Origin: Embleya scabrispora DSM 41855
GTDB taxonomy: Bacteria; Actinomycetota; Actinomycetes; Streptomycetales; Streptomycetaceae
Length of the DNA stretch: 64,000 nt
NCBI RefSeq assembly: GCF_000372745.1
Contig: NZ_KB889666.1
Location: forward strand, 88,990-152,989
Direction of reading: 5' to 3'
Each line of letters opens with the position of its first letter. Position 1 is the first letter of the stretch. Positions 24,675 to 33,175 of this stretch are shown piece after piece. Both the position numbers and the translations under genes were made by a program. The notes beneath the pieces are model-generated. The model saw nothing but the letters and a program-made list of their open reading frames with translations, searched no databases and had not been told where the DNA came from.

Positions 24675-25718
24675 ATGAAAGTCGGCATCGTCGAGATCGC
24701 AGCGCGCGCGGGTGTAAGCGAGGCAACCGTCAGCCGGGTCATCAACCGCCGGCAGGGTGTCGCGCGAAAGACGAGGGAAGCGGTTGAGCGCGTCATGGCC
24801 GAGCTGGGCTACGAGCGCCCGGTGCAGGGCCAGCTCGTGGCCGTGGTCACCGAACACGTGTCCAACCCCTTCTTCGCCGACGTCGCCGAACGCATCGAGT
24901 CCGCGCTCGCCCCGCATGGCCTCAAGACCGTGATCTGCCCGTCCTTCCCCGGTGGTGTCCAGGAGCGCGAGTTCATCACCTCGATCGTCGACAAGGGCAT
25001 CGCGGCCGTCGTCTTCCTCTCCGCGTCGAACACCGTGGAGGGAGCGGACCCGGAAACCTACGAAATACTCAGAGCTCGGCATATCCCGTATGTCGGGATC
25101 AACGGAGAGTTCGCCGACGGCGTGCCTGTGCCCGTCTTCTCCACCGACGACGCGCTGGCCGCGGAGCTGGCCGTCGACCATCTGTACCAGCTGGGTCATC
25201 GGACCATCGGCATGGCTTCAGGGCCGAAGGGAAACCGTCCGGCAGACCGGCGCGTGCGTGGCTTCATCGAAGCCATGGCCAAACGCGGAGTCGAGGAGCC
25301 GGAGCGTTGGGTCAGCCGCCAGTCCTACACCCTGGAGGGCGGTCAGGCGGCTGCGAATGTCCTGCTCCAACTGGGGGTTACGGCCATCGTCGCCGCCAGC
25401 GACTACATGGCGCTCGGCGCGATCCGCGGGATCCGCCGGCAGGGCGGCTCGGTGCCCGACGACATCTCGGTCGTTGGCTACGACGGATCGATGATCACGG
25501 AATTCGTGGATCCGCCGCTGACGACGGTGCGCCAGCCGGGAGACCGACTGGCACTGGAGGTGGGCCGCAGCGTTCTGGCTCTGGTCAGCAACCGGGACGT
25601 CCCGACGGGGGAGCTTCTCTTCGACCCTGAGCTGGTGATCCGCGCGACGACGGGGCCCGCGCCGGGGGGCGGGTCACGTGGATACAGGCAGCGGCACCCT
25701 GACCGTGCCCAGAGGTGA
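24675..25718 (+). CDS. LacI-family transcriptional regulator
   Basis: A 347-residue regulator. The N-terminal helix-turn-helix is IVEIAARAGVSEATVSRVIN with the LacI hinge ELGYERP, followed by a periplasmic-binding-protein-like sugar domain (SVVGYDGSMITEFVDPPLTTVRQP). A GGAAG precedes the ATG. It closes the sugar operon and is the likely repressor at the palindromes in 19601-19664. The inducer is probably the transported sugar or its hydrolysis product. Confidence 0.93.
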   Translation: MKVGIVEIAARAGVSEATVSRVINRRQGVARKTREAVERVMAELGYERPVQGQLVAVVTEHVSNPFFADVAERIESALAPHGLKTVICPSFPGGVQEREFITSIVDKGIAAVVFLSASNTVEGADPETYEILRARHIPYVGINGEFADGVPVPVFSTDDALAAELAVDHLYQLGHRTIGMASGPKGNRPADRRVRGFIEAMAKRGVEEPERWVSRQSYTLEGGQAAANVLLQLGVTAIVAASDYMALGAIRGIRRQGGSVPDDISVVGYDGSMITEFVDPPLTTVRQPGDRLALEVGRSVLALVSNRDVPTGELLFDPELVIRATTGPAPGGGSRGYRQRHPDRAQR

Positions 25719-25787
25719 ACGGCAGGTTGCGGCAAGTGGGCGAGTACGCCCAAGACATCTACCGGCCCACCGCGGTGGGCAGTTCCG

Positions 25788-25955
25788 CGCCTGCCCTTGA
25801 ACTCGGGCCGGGACCGAGTACCGACACATCCGCACGGTGATCAACGCGTAGCGGTCGACCCGCAGTGTGAGGACGAGGCCGGTCTCGAAGGCATCGTCGG
25901 GAAGGCCCATCAACAGCGCACGCACGGGATGGATCGAAGGCAACCCGAAAAGCAA
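25788..25955 (-). pseudogene. IS21-type transposase (IstA) fragment
   Basis: The frame contains GLPDDAFETGLVLTLRVDRY followed by ALITVRMCRYSVPARVQGQ, which matches the C-terminal part of IstA (xRVDRYxxVTVRxxRYSVPxR). Only about 55 residues remain and neither the catalytic domain nor istB is present, so it is a dead remnant. Confidence 0.6.
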
Positions 25956-26007
25956 CCTCGGCCTGCCGCTTCCCGCCCGCGCGCCGGCCCGGCCGGCAGT
26001 CGTTCAC

Positions 26008-27150
26008 GGAAGCTCCGGGCGCAGGGCGGATACGGCGAAACCTCGCCGCATCCGCATCCGGCCATCGTCAGCTGCTGATCCCCCGCAACCGCCGAACCGG
26101 CGAACTCCCTACATGGTCCACGGCAACATCCTCACCGTCACCGTCCTCCACGTCATCATCTGAACCCACCCACCCGAACAGCGATCGCCCGAACCTGACC
26201 GCGCCCCGACCCCACCCGAACCATTCCGGCAACTCGGGGATGGAGCCGTTCGCGTTGCGGCGCGGGGCAAAGGGGCCGGGGGTCCGGCCTGTCAGCCGAC
26301 GTCCTCGGACCGTTTCGACAGGGCCCGTTCGGCCGTCGACGGGCGAGCGGCGACCGACGATCTCGGCGGTCGACGACGCTGCGGATCGACGCACCGCGAC
26401 CCGGACACCGGGTATCAGCTGCCGAGGTCGAACACGCCCCACGCGGTGACGGCTCGGCCTGGACGTAGATCCTGCTTCCCCGGCCGACGACGCGCCGGCG
26501 GCCGGGGGCGGGGCCGTCGGGCAGGGTGAGCAGGCCGACGTCCGTCGGCTCGACGGATGCTTCGGTGAGCTCTCCGTGGGCGAGTCGGTCCCGCTCCTCG
26601 CCGTAGCCGCCGTAGAAGGCCACCCGATCGCCGTATTTCGGCGCGTCGCCCCCCGTGCTGCGGCGCCTGCCCACCGGCATGGGCGCCCGGGGCGGCGCCG
26701 GCGTCATCGGGACCGGGTTGTGCAGTCGGTCGCCGCGACGAGGATCCCGGCCCACCCGGCCGATAGAAGCCACCGAGCCGGCGTCCGGGACGGACCGCAC
26801 CCGCCCCGCAGGAACACGGCGCAGCGGCGGGGCATTGCCGGCATCACATCCCTCGAAGCCACCGACACGACACGACCACCGGTGCAGGGAGCGGCGCAGC
26901 GGCAGTGTGGGGTGTGCTGGACCGGGAACGACCTTCCGTTGTGTGATCGTTGCGGTCACGGCGTCGGACCGTGGCGGGTGCGATATTCACGAGTCGCTTC
27001 CCACTCGACACGAAATCAGATGCCGGCCGTTTCCGACTGCACGTCGCTGCGGGTCGTGGAGGGCCGGGGGGTTGCGTGATTCGGGTACCGATGTCGGGTG
27101 TCGCGCCTATCTCGGGGCCCGGTGCGGTGGGTGTCCGAGGGTGGGGGCGT
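26008..27150. other. Long gene-poor stretch
   Basis: About 1.1 kb with several overlapping open frames but none with a family motif. A minus-strand stretch reading GDAPKYGDRVAFYGGYGEER (about 26640-26570) looks protein-like but has no clear start or frame continuity. I read it as decayed sequence. Confidence 0.5.
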
Positions 27151-27300
27151 GTGGTGAGTGGCGGCGGCGGTCAGTCGTGGCGGTACCTGTACGAGCGGTT
27201 GGGTGAGAAGCCCTTCCAGCAGTTGTGCAACGCGTTGCTCGCGCGGTCCTTCCCGGACGTGCGGTGCCATCCGGTGGGGCATTCCCGTTCGACGAAATAA
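27151..27300 (+). pseudogene. N-terminal remnant of a restriction-endonuclease-like/nSTAND defence protein
   Basis: From GTG 27151 the frame reads SWRYLYERLGEKPFQQLCNA then LLARSFPDVRCHPVGHSRST and stops. This is the opening of the Mrr-like endonuclease domain found at the N-terminus of actinobacterial defence NTPases, where PVGxSDGGRD with catalytic Asp should follow. The frame is lost exactly before that motif, so the gene is broken. No downstream NTPase domain remains. Confidence 0.5.
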
Positions 27301-27375
27301 GTATGTTCGGGACAAATCGGCGTCAAGGGATCGGCGGCACCACAGCGCCCGGGTGCGCCCGACTCCGCCGCGGAG

Positions 27376-27393
27376 CTTCCGGCCGGCCGGAAG
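27376..27393. repeat. 18-bp perfect palindrome
   Basis: CTTCCGGCCGGCCGGAAG reads the same on both strands. It lies in non-coding sequence before the lipoprotein gene and could be a protein-binding site or the end of an element. Confidence 0.4.
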
Positions 27394-27458
27394 TTCCGCT
27401 TCCGCTCTTCGCGATGTGGATAGTCCTCGGGCGGCCGGCAACCCTAATGTCGGCATGG

Positions 27459-27474
27459 TTCACGCGAGCGTGAA
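27459..27474. promoter_or_regulatory. Operator-like palindrome TTCACGC-GA-GCGTGAA
   Basis: A perfect 7-2-7 inverted repeat about 160-230 bases upstream of the lipoprotein coding sequence. Such symmetry suits a dimeric repressor; no adjacent regulator gene identifies it. Confidence 0.4.
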
Positions 27475-27630
27475 AACATGCCCGTGCGCGAGCCGGTCCG
27501 GGGCCCGTTCGGGCCGGTGCCCGGGGTCGGATCCCGGCTGCGACCTCCGTTCTGTGGACGCGCGGGCGCACCCCCTCAGCCGCCCGGCCGCCGTATCGGT
27601 GTCCCGTCGCAGCCGTCACGTACCGCGACC

Positions 27631-28803
27631 GTGCGGGCACGCCGAACCACAGCTCTCGAAGCACCTGGGCGTGATCGCCCCGGAGCGCAGGAAGGTTGCG
27701 CCATCGCTATTGCACGCACCACCAGGATCGTCCTCGCCGTGGCCACCACGGCCGTCTTGACGCTCAGCACCGCCTGTTCCTCTTCGTCGGACAAGGACCT
27801 GGCCGGCGGGCCGGGGAAGCCCTCCGCCGACCCGAATGTCCGCACGTCCGCCCCCACCTCCCCACCGGCCGCAGTCCGACCGGTGATCTCGGAGGAGGAC
27901 GCACGCCGACTGTCGGCCGAACACGACGCGGAGAACAACGCCGCCAATGCGAAGTTCGACTCCGAACGTCTGGGTCGGGTCGAGGGGGGTTCGCTCTACG
28001 AGGAGTCGACGGGCAGCTACCGGGTCGCCCTGGCGACGAAGCGGAAGCCGATCGAGCCGTTCACCCACACCATCTCGCAGTGGCTGATCCCGCCCGACAC
28101 CGGCTATCCCAAGCAGTTCGCCGCGATCGGCACGACCAAGGGCAGCGGCCCGCTGAGCGGGATCTCGTACTTCGCCCAGGAACGGGCCGACGCCCCCTGG
28201 AAATTGATCTTCTCCGCCACGCTGCGCCAGGGAGAGCAGGAAGCGAGCGCGGAGCCGGGCGGGACCATGGTCACGTACCCGAGGGTCGAGCGGGTGCGCA
28301 CGGACGCCGGAGGCCTGGCCGTGACGCTCGCGGACGACCAGGCCCGACGTGCCGCCTGTGGTGAGTACGCCGGATATGTCAGCGTCGGCCCGGCCACCAA
28401 GGCGGCCACCGATCCACGGTTCGCGGAGGGTTCGTTCACCGATAAGGTCGTCTCGAATTTCAACGCCACGATCACTGCCCAGCCCGCGCTGCGGATGACC
28501 GTCGAGCAGCAGAACATCGCCAACACGCTGCCGGTGTTCGAACTCGCGTCCGGCGCCGCGCTGGTGCCGTGTGCGGCCCACGTGAATGTGGACTTCTACT
28601 CGACCGGCGACATCACACTCGGCACCAAGGACGCCGTCTCGCTGCTCGGTGGCAAGGCCGGGCCGTACTCCGCAGTGCAGCAAAAGCACATCTCGCTGTC
28701 CCTGCTCGCCGTCCCGTCGGCCCCCAAGGCGCCCATTACGGTGCTGGACAGCTCGGCCCAGCAACCCCAAATCCTCAGCGTGACGGCGACACCTTCGCGG
28801 TGA
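27631..28803 (+). CDS. Unknown lipoprotein with no good start codon
   Basis: The coding sequence is clear from IARTTRIVLAVATTAVLTLS then TACSSSSDKDL, a lipoprotein signal with lipobox Cys, and ends at 28803. Residues after the signal are Pro/Ser/Thr-rich, then a globular domain of about 300 residues with SGISYFAQERADAPWKLIFS. An ideal AGGAAGG at 27689-27695 is followed seven bases later not by ATG but by ATC (27703), and ATT at 27709. The nearest in-frame canonical start is GTG 27631, used here, which would put 24 odd residues before the signal. Either AUC initiation or a start-codon mutation is possible. The family resembles secreted actinobacterial proteins of unknown function. Confidence 0.7.
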   Translation: MRARRTTALEAPGRDRPGAQEGCAIAIARTTRIVLAVATTAVLTLSTACSSSSDKDLAGGPGKPSADPNVRTSAPTSPPAAVRPVISEEDARRLSAEHDAENNAANAKFDSERLGRVEGGSLYEESTGSYRVALATKRKPIEPFTHTISQWLIPPDTGYPKQFAAIGTTKGSGPLSGISYFAQERADAPWKLIFSATLRQGEQEASAEPGGTMVTYPRVERVRTDAGGLAVTLADDQARRAACGEYAGYVSVGPATKAATDPRFAEGSFTDKVVSNFNATITAQPALRMTVEQQNIANTLPVFELASGAALVPCAAHVNVDFYSTGDITLGTKDAVSLLGGKAGPYSAVQQKHISLSLLAVPSAPKAPITVLDSSAQQPQILSVTATPSR

Positions 28804-28883
28804 CCCGGCCTCGGGTCCCGGCCCGCGCCGAGGGCGTCCGGACCCGACGGCGGGGTGTCGGTGGAGCAGAGCAGCATGGGGGC

Positions 28884-30224
28884 ATGACTCGGATGTTGCC
28901 TTTGGTGCCGTTGGCGTTGCCCGCAGAGTTCGTGCGGAAGTACGCGATCGATCTCGCGGCGCCCTATACGGCGGGGTGGTCGTTCGACCACAAGGACGCG
29001 GCGTTCGCGCCCGATGGCGCCATGTACGTGCTGTCCAGGGTGTGGCGGTACAAGCCGGGCGGGGAGGAGGCGGCGGATCCGGCCGACCGGTCGCTCTCGG
29101 TGTGGCTGGTGTCACGGTATGCGGAGGATGGGGACGAGACGCCGTCGGCCGTGGGGGTGTTCGAGACGCGGCGGAAGTACTCGAAGTACGGGGATGCGTG
29201 GGAGTTGCGACTCGCCGTGCTGCCGGATGGGACGGTGGCGTTGAGTGGGCACTATGACACGACGTACCTGGTGGATGCCGAGTTGAGCGAGGTGATCGGG
29301 TCCCTTGGCATGGACTGCGGCCGGCGTCGAACCGGTGCCCATCCGGGCGGGAACCCCTTCGCGACGCGGATCCGGGTGACGCCGGGTGGGCGGTTGCTGT
29401 GTGTGCTCGCGGAATACGGGACGCGCGGGTACGGGGACTTCTCGGAGAACCTGGTGGGCGTGGCCGACGGGCCGTTGACGCCGGTGGATCGGCCGGTCGT
29501 GGAGGTCTTCGCGGCGGTGGACGCGGCGCCGAAGCACCAGAACGCGCAGTTCGACGTGCGCTCGTACGCGATGTTCCAGGGACTGCCGGTGGGCATGGGG
29601 CATCGGCCCGCACGTGGGCTGGGGGAACTGGTGGACGAGCGGTGGCCGGACAGGTTCGGCTACGCGCCGCACTGGTTGGGTGAGCCCGAGCCACTGCGCG
29701 ACGATCTCTTCGTGGTCCCGGTGTTCGGGAAGCTGTACCGCAGCGGCAACCGCGGGAACCAGTTCGCCTTCGCGCTGTTGGACGACAAGGGCAACCTGCT
29801 GGGGCGGATGGAGGGCATGGAGCCGTGGAAGGACAGCCCGTTCACGGGGGAGTGCTACCGGGTCGCGACGGATCCGGCTCGCGGGCGGGTCTTTCACCTC
29901 AACCGATACGGGCTCTTCGCCTGGTCGGCCGACGGCGCCCTGTCGGCGCGGGTGGGTACCGACGCGAAGCCGTTCAGCCTGCTGAAGAACTTCTCCCTGC
30001 TGGGATGTTCGCCCGACGGCGAACTGGTGCTCGTACAGGACAAGCAGAATCTGCTGGTTCGGGTACCGGTGCCCGAGGGTGACTTGGCGACGGAGTGGGC
30101 ACCGGCGATCGAGGCGGCACTGGCCCGTGTCGCGAAGGAGCGGACCGCCTTGAAGAAGCGGTGGCAGCAGGTGGCCTGGCACTGGACCTACGAGCCGGAG
30201 CCGGGGCGGCTACGGTCGTTGTGA
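28884..30224 (+). CDS. Unknown protein, beta-propeller-like
   Basis: A 446-residue protein starting MTRMLPLVPLALPAEFV at ATG 28884. Repeated strand motifs such as AAFAPDGAMYVLSRV, LRLAVLPDGTVALSGHYD, RIRVTPGGRLLCVLAE and SLLGCSPDGELVLVQ recur at roughly regular spacing with PDG turns, as in propeller proteins. No signal peptide or membrane segment is seen. The codon pattern is strongly G-ending, unlike the upstream lipoprotein. No functional assignment is possible from neighbours. Confidence 0.75.
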   Translation: MTRMLPLVPLALPAEFVRKYAIDLAAPYTAGWSFDHKDAAFAPDGAMYVLSRVWRYKPGGEEAADPADRSLSVWLVSRYAEDGDETPSAVGVFETRRKYSKYGDAWELRLAVLPDGTVALSGHYDTTYLVDAELSEVIGSLGMDCGRRRTGAHPGGNPFATRIRVTPGGRLLCVLAEYGTRGYGDFSENLVGVADGPLTPVDRPVVEVFAAVDAAPKHQNAQFDVRSYAMFQGLPVGMGHRPARGLGELVDERWPDRFGYAPHWLGEPEPLRDDLFVVPVFGKLYRSGNRGNQFAFALLDDKGNLLGRMEGMEPWKDSPFTGECYRVATDPARGRVFHLNRYGLFAWSADGALSARVGTDAKPFSLLKNFSLLGCSPDGELVLVQDKQNLLVRVPVPEGDLATEWAPAIEAALARVAKERTALKKRWQQVAWHWTYEPEPGRLRSL

Positions 30225-30535
30225 GCACGCGCACGAGCGCGGGCCGGGACCCGACCGGACGCCGAACGTCGCCGATGTTCGACGGCGTCAGGGTTTGTCG
30301 CCCGGTCGGGCATTCCGGCACCAGGGCGCCCGGCACCGCACCGAGGTGCGCACCCGCTCAGCCGATCAGTTCCCGGTTGTGGAAGCCGACGCCCGATCCC
30401 CCGACGGTCTGAGCCTTCGACACGGCGGCGGGTTCGGGCGCGTCACCGTCGGCAAGTGGTGAAAATCCTGAACGGCCGAGGTCCTTGTAAGATCCGAGAG
30501 ATACCAACTGCGATCATCATCGCTAGGATGGCCGG
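30225..30535. promoter_or_regulatory. Intergenic region with GntR promoter
   Basis: No gene is visible. TAGGAT at 30524-30529 lies seven bases before the GTG at 30536, so a transcript may start at or beside the start codon (leaderless). The half-sites AGATC and GAGAT at 30490-30502 resemble the AGATCT operators found downstream and could mediate autoregulation. Confidence 0.4.
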
Positions 30536-31249
30536 GTGAAGTATCTGCCGGCCATCCTCAGCACCGATCACGCCGGCTCGAATGCCACGGAGCGCGCTTA
30601 CCTGGCGATCAAGCGGCAGATCATCGAGCTTGAGCTGCGACCCGGCGCACACGTCACCAAGACCGACCTTTCGCGCCTGGCGAGTGCGGGCACCATGCCC
30701 GTCCGGGAAGCTCTGACCCGTCTCCAGCGCGACGGCTTGGTCCAGGCGCTGCCCCGATCGGGGTACCGCATCCTGCCGGTGACTCTGAAGGGCACCCGGG
30801 ACCTGTGTGCGTTCCGGCAACTCCTGGAGACCGAGGCCGCGGGCCTGGCCGCGGAGCACGGCTGTCCGGATGCGAGCTTGGCCCGCATGGAGAAACTGCT
30901 GGGCGCATCCTACGAGTTGGGCGACACGGCCGGCGTCGATGGCTTCTTGCGGGCCAACCTCGAGTTCGACGCCATCATCGCCAACTGCTGCGGCAACGAC
31001 ATGCTGGCCCAGTCGATCGTCCGTGCCTTCGACGAGTTGGAACGCGTCCTGCGGATCACCTTGAAGTCGCTGCCGTTCTCGGATACGGCCGCACACCAGC
31101 GGCGCGCCATTCTGGAGGCCATCCGCGAGCGCGACCCCGCCGCCGCCCGCGCGGCCATGGCCGCCCGTACGCGAACCTCGCAGGAGCACATCATCGGCGC
31201 GCTCCTGTCCAGCGATTCGATCACCGGGGCCAGTATCCAGGTGTCCTGA
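30536..31249 (+). CDS. GntR-family regulator, FadR/FCD subfamily
   Basis: A 237-residue regulator. The winged helix reads AYLAIKRQIIELELRPGAHVTKTDL then MPVREALTRLQRDGLVQALPRSGYRI, typical of GntR. The C-terminal FCD domain has LEFDAIIANCCGNDML, including the metal-ligand Asp, and a late TAAHQRRAILEAIRERD with a ligand His. FCD domains bind small carboxylates. Directly downstream two operons carry paired AGATCT palindromes, the likely binding sites. It probably senses an intermediate of hydantoin or amino-acid catabolism. Confidence 0.93.
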   Translation: MKYLPAILSTDHAGSNATERAYLAIKRQIIELELRPGAHVTKTDLSRLASAGTMPVREALTRLQRDGLVQALPRSGYRILPVTLKGTRDLCAFRQLLETEAAGLAAEHGCPDASLARMEKLLGASYELGDTAGVDGFLRANLEFDAIIANCCGNDMLAQSIVRAFDELERVLRITLKSLPFSDTAAHQRRAILEAIRERDPAAARAAMAARTRTSQEHIIGALLSSDSITGASIQVS

Positions 31250-31311
31250 CGAATAGCGACGAGTTCCCCAGACGTTCCAGAACCGTTGACAGAAGGTTCT
31301 CCCAGTGGTGG

Positions 31312-31344
31312 ACTGAGATCTCAGTTGGTTTACTAGAGATCTCA
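31312..31344. promoter_or_regulatory. Paired AGATCT palindromes (putative GntR operator 1)
   Basis: ACTGAGATCTCAGT (31312-31325) is a perfect 14-bp palindrome, and AGAGATCTCA (31335-31344) is a second site. Their centres are exactly 21 bp apart, two helical turns. They lie 36-68 bases before the ATP-binding regulator gene. The same arrangement recurs at 33085-33115. Confidence 0.7.
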
Positions 31345-31379
31345 CCCCTTGTTCGCTCACTACGTGCAGCGAGACCGCC

Positions 31380-31811
31380 ATGAACACCAGCACGCTTCAC
31401 CCCCCAGTCCGCACCTTCGAGCTACCGCCTACGCGCTCAGCGGTGCCTCGGATGCGGCGCCGCCTGGCCCGGGTTCTCTCCGAATGGGGGCTCCCCACGG
31501 ACGGGGACCTCATCTACGCCCTGGGTCTGATCGCCACTGAACTGGTCACCAACGCCGTCACGCACGCGGGCATGTTCACTCCGAGCATCCGCGTCACGCT
31601 CGGCATCAGCGACGGCGGGATGCTGCGGCTCGGAATCCGCGACAACCACAGCACCTGTCCGAGGCGCATCACCGCTTCCCATGACGCCACCTGCGGCCGA
31701 GGCACGGCGATCGTCGACCTTCTCCTCAGGGAGCGGGGCGGACGTCTCACGACCGAACCGCATCCGGGCGGCAAGACCGTCTGGGCCGAGTTGCCGGACA
31801 CATTCAGGTGA
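31380..31811 (+). CDS. ATP-binding protein, anti-sigma-factor (RsbW-like) kinase fold
   Basis: A 143-residue HATPase_c domain protein. The N-box is LGLIATELVTNAVTHAG and the G-boxes are LRLGIRDNHS and GRGTAIVDLLLRERGG. These small stand-alone kinases are abundant in Streptomyces and act as anti-sigma or signalling switch proteins. It sits directly after operator 1 and before the aminotransferase gene, with 61 bases between. Its link to catabolism is inferred from the shared operator only. Confidence 0.88.
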   Translation: MNTSTLHPPVRTFELPPTRSAVPRMRRRLARVLSEWGLPTDGDLIYALGLIATELVTNAVTHAGMFTPSIRVTLGISDGGMLRLGIRDNHSTCPRRITASHDATCGRGTAIVDLLLRERGGRLTTEPHPGGKTVWAELPDTFR

Positions 31812-31872
31812 GTTGGCCCCCGACAGAACGGCGCCCCTTGCGGCCCGTTCAATGCCTCCGAAGGGAATCACC

Positions 31873-33009
31873 ATGCCTCTGCAACGCCTGCCGGCCCTCG
31901 AACTCGCCGAACGCGTGCTCGACGCGGCGGGGCCGTGTGCCGACCTGATCCCCATGGGCGGCGTCCCGGTGCTGCCGATGCCCGCACACGTCGTCGAGGC
32001 CGCCCGGATCGCGGCGAGCCAGGTCTTCCCCCGCCGGAGCCGGGGCTCGGCCGAACTGCGCCGAACGATCTCCGATCACCTGCGGATCACCCTCGGGGTC
32101 GACGCGGATCCGGAGGCCGAACTGCTCATCACCCACGGAGCACAACATGGCATGAGCATGGTCCTCCGAGCCCTCTTGGACCCGGGCGACGAGGTCCTCG
32201 TGCCGGCCCCCACCTACTTCTTCGACGGCATGATCCGGCTGGCGGGAGTCCGCCCGATCTATGTGCCGTCGGAGGAGAAGCACGGATGGGACCACGACCC
32301 TGCGGCCGTCGAGGCCGCCGTCACCCCCGCCACCAGGGCGCTGCTGATCTGCAATCCCAACAATCCCACCGGCTACCTTCCCAGTCGGGAGCGGCTTGAG
32401 CAGCTTCTGGACGTGGCGGCGCGCCACGGCCTGATGGTCCTGGCCGACGAATCCTACGAACGTTACGTATGGGACGGCCCGGGCTACCGGCCCCAGATGC
32501 TGCTGCGCGACCGCCATCCCGACCTGGTCACGGTGACCAGCCTCAGCAAGAACTACGCCTTCACGAGCTGGCGGGTGGGATACGTGAACGCTCCCGCCCA
32601 CCTGCTGGAACCGATCCACCGTGCACTCGAATGGGACGTGATCAACGTGGGCGACGTCGCGCAGGCCGCCGCGGTCGCCGTCCTCACCGGGCCGCAGGAC
32701 TGGATCGAACCCTCCTTCGCGACCCTGCGAGCGCGGCGCGACCTACTGGTGGCCGGCCTGGCCCAAGCGGGCCTGAAAACCCCGCCGCCCGACGCGGGAG
32801 TCTTCGCCTTCGTCGACTTCAGCCGGCTCGGCGTGGTTGGCCGCGCACTGGAGGACCTGCTGCTGTCCCATGGTGTCACCGCTCTGGCAGGCGATGCCTT
32901 TCAGGGCCCGGCCACCCATGCCCGCATGCTGTACGGCGGGAGCGCGGCCGCCCTCACCGAAGTCACAGACCGGCTGGCTTCCCTGACCGCGGGTGTCCAC
33001 CGCACCTGA
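31873..33009 (+). CDS. PLP-dependent class I/II aminotransferase
   Basis: A 378-residue fold-type I aminotransferase. Key sites are ITHGAQHGMSMVL (phosphate-binding turn), CNPNNPTGYLPS (Asn contacting PLP), VLADESYERYVWDG (Asp to pyridine N), and TVTSLSKNYAFTSWRVGY with the Schiff-base Lys. Start ATG 31873 follows AGGGA; an upstream ATG at 31852 lacks one. It lies downstream of operator 1 and would deaminate an amino acid, perhaps one released by hydantoin or carbamoyl hydrolysis in the following operon. Substrate unknown. Confidence 0.9.
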   Translation: MPLQRLPALELAERVLDAAGPCADLIPMGGVPVLPMPAHVVEAARIAASQVFPRRSRGSAELRRTISDHLRITLGVDADPEAELLITHGAQHGMSMVLRALLDPGDEVLVPAPTYFFDGMIRLAGVRPIYVPSEEKHGWDHDPAAVEAAVTPATRALLICNPNNPTGYLPSRERLEQLLDVAARHGLMVLADESYERYVWDGPGYRPQMLLRDRHPDLVTVTSLSKNYAFTSWRVGYVNAPAHLLEPIHRALEWDVINVGDVAQAAAVAVLTGPQDWIEPSFATLRARRDLLVAGLAQAGLKTPPPDAGVFAFVDFSRLGVVGRALEDLLLSHGVTALAGDAFQGPATHARMLYGGSAAALTEVTDRLASLTAGVHRT

Positions 33010-33084
33010 GCCCCCGCCGGACCGCGATCCCGGCTGCTTCGTGCCCCTCCCCCACTGTGGGCACGCGCTCCGTATCTCACTGCG

Positions 33085-33115
33085 AAAGATCTCAGATTAG
33101 AAATATGAGATCTCA
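33085..33115. promoter_or_regulatory. Paired AGATCT palindromes (putative GntR operator 2)
   Basis: AAAGATCTCA (33085-33094) and TGAGATCTCA (33106-33115), a perfect 10-bp palindrome, have AGATCT centres exactly 21 bp apart. They lie 61 bases before the hyuA start. Identical core and spacing to 31312-31344 indicate one regulator for both operons. Confidence 0.7.
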
Positions 33116-33175
33116 ATTCCCGCATCCGCCTGCGAGGCGTCCGCGTCACCCAGGCCCACCCCGAAGGAGCCGAAC

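Noticed and set aside
30225..30535. Small genes in the gap before the GntR regulator
   Set aside because: Short frames have no ribosome binding site or motif; the region reads as promoter sequence.
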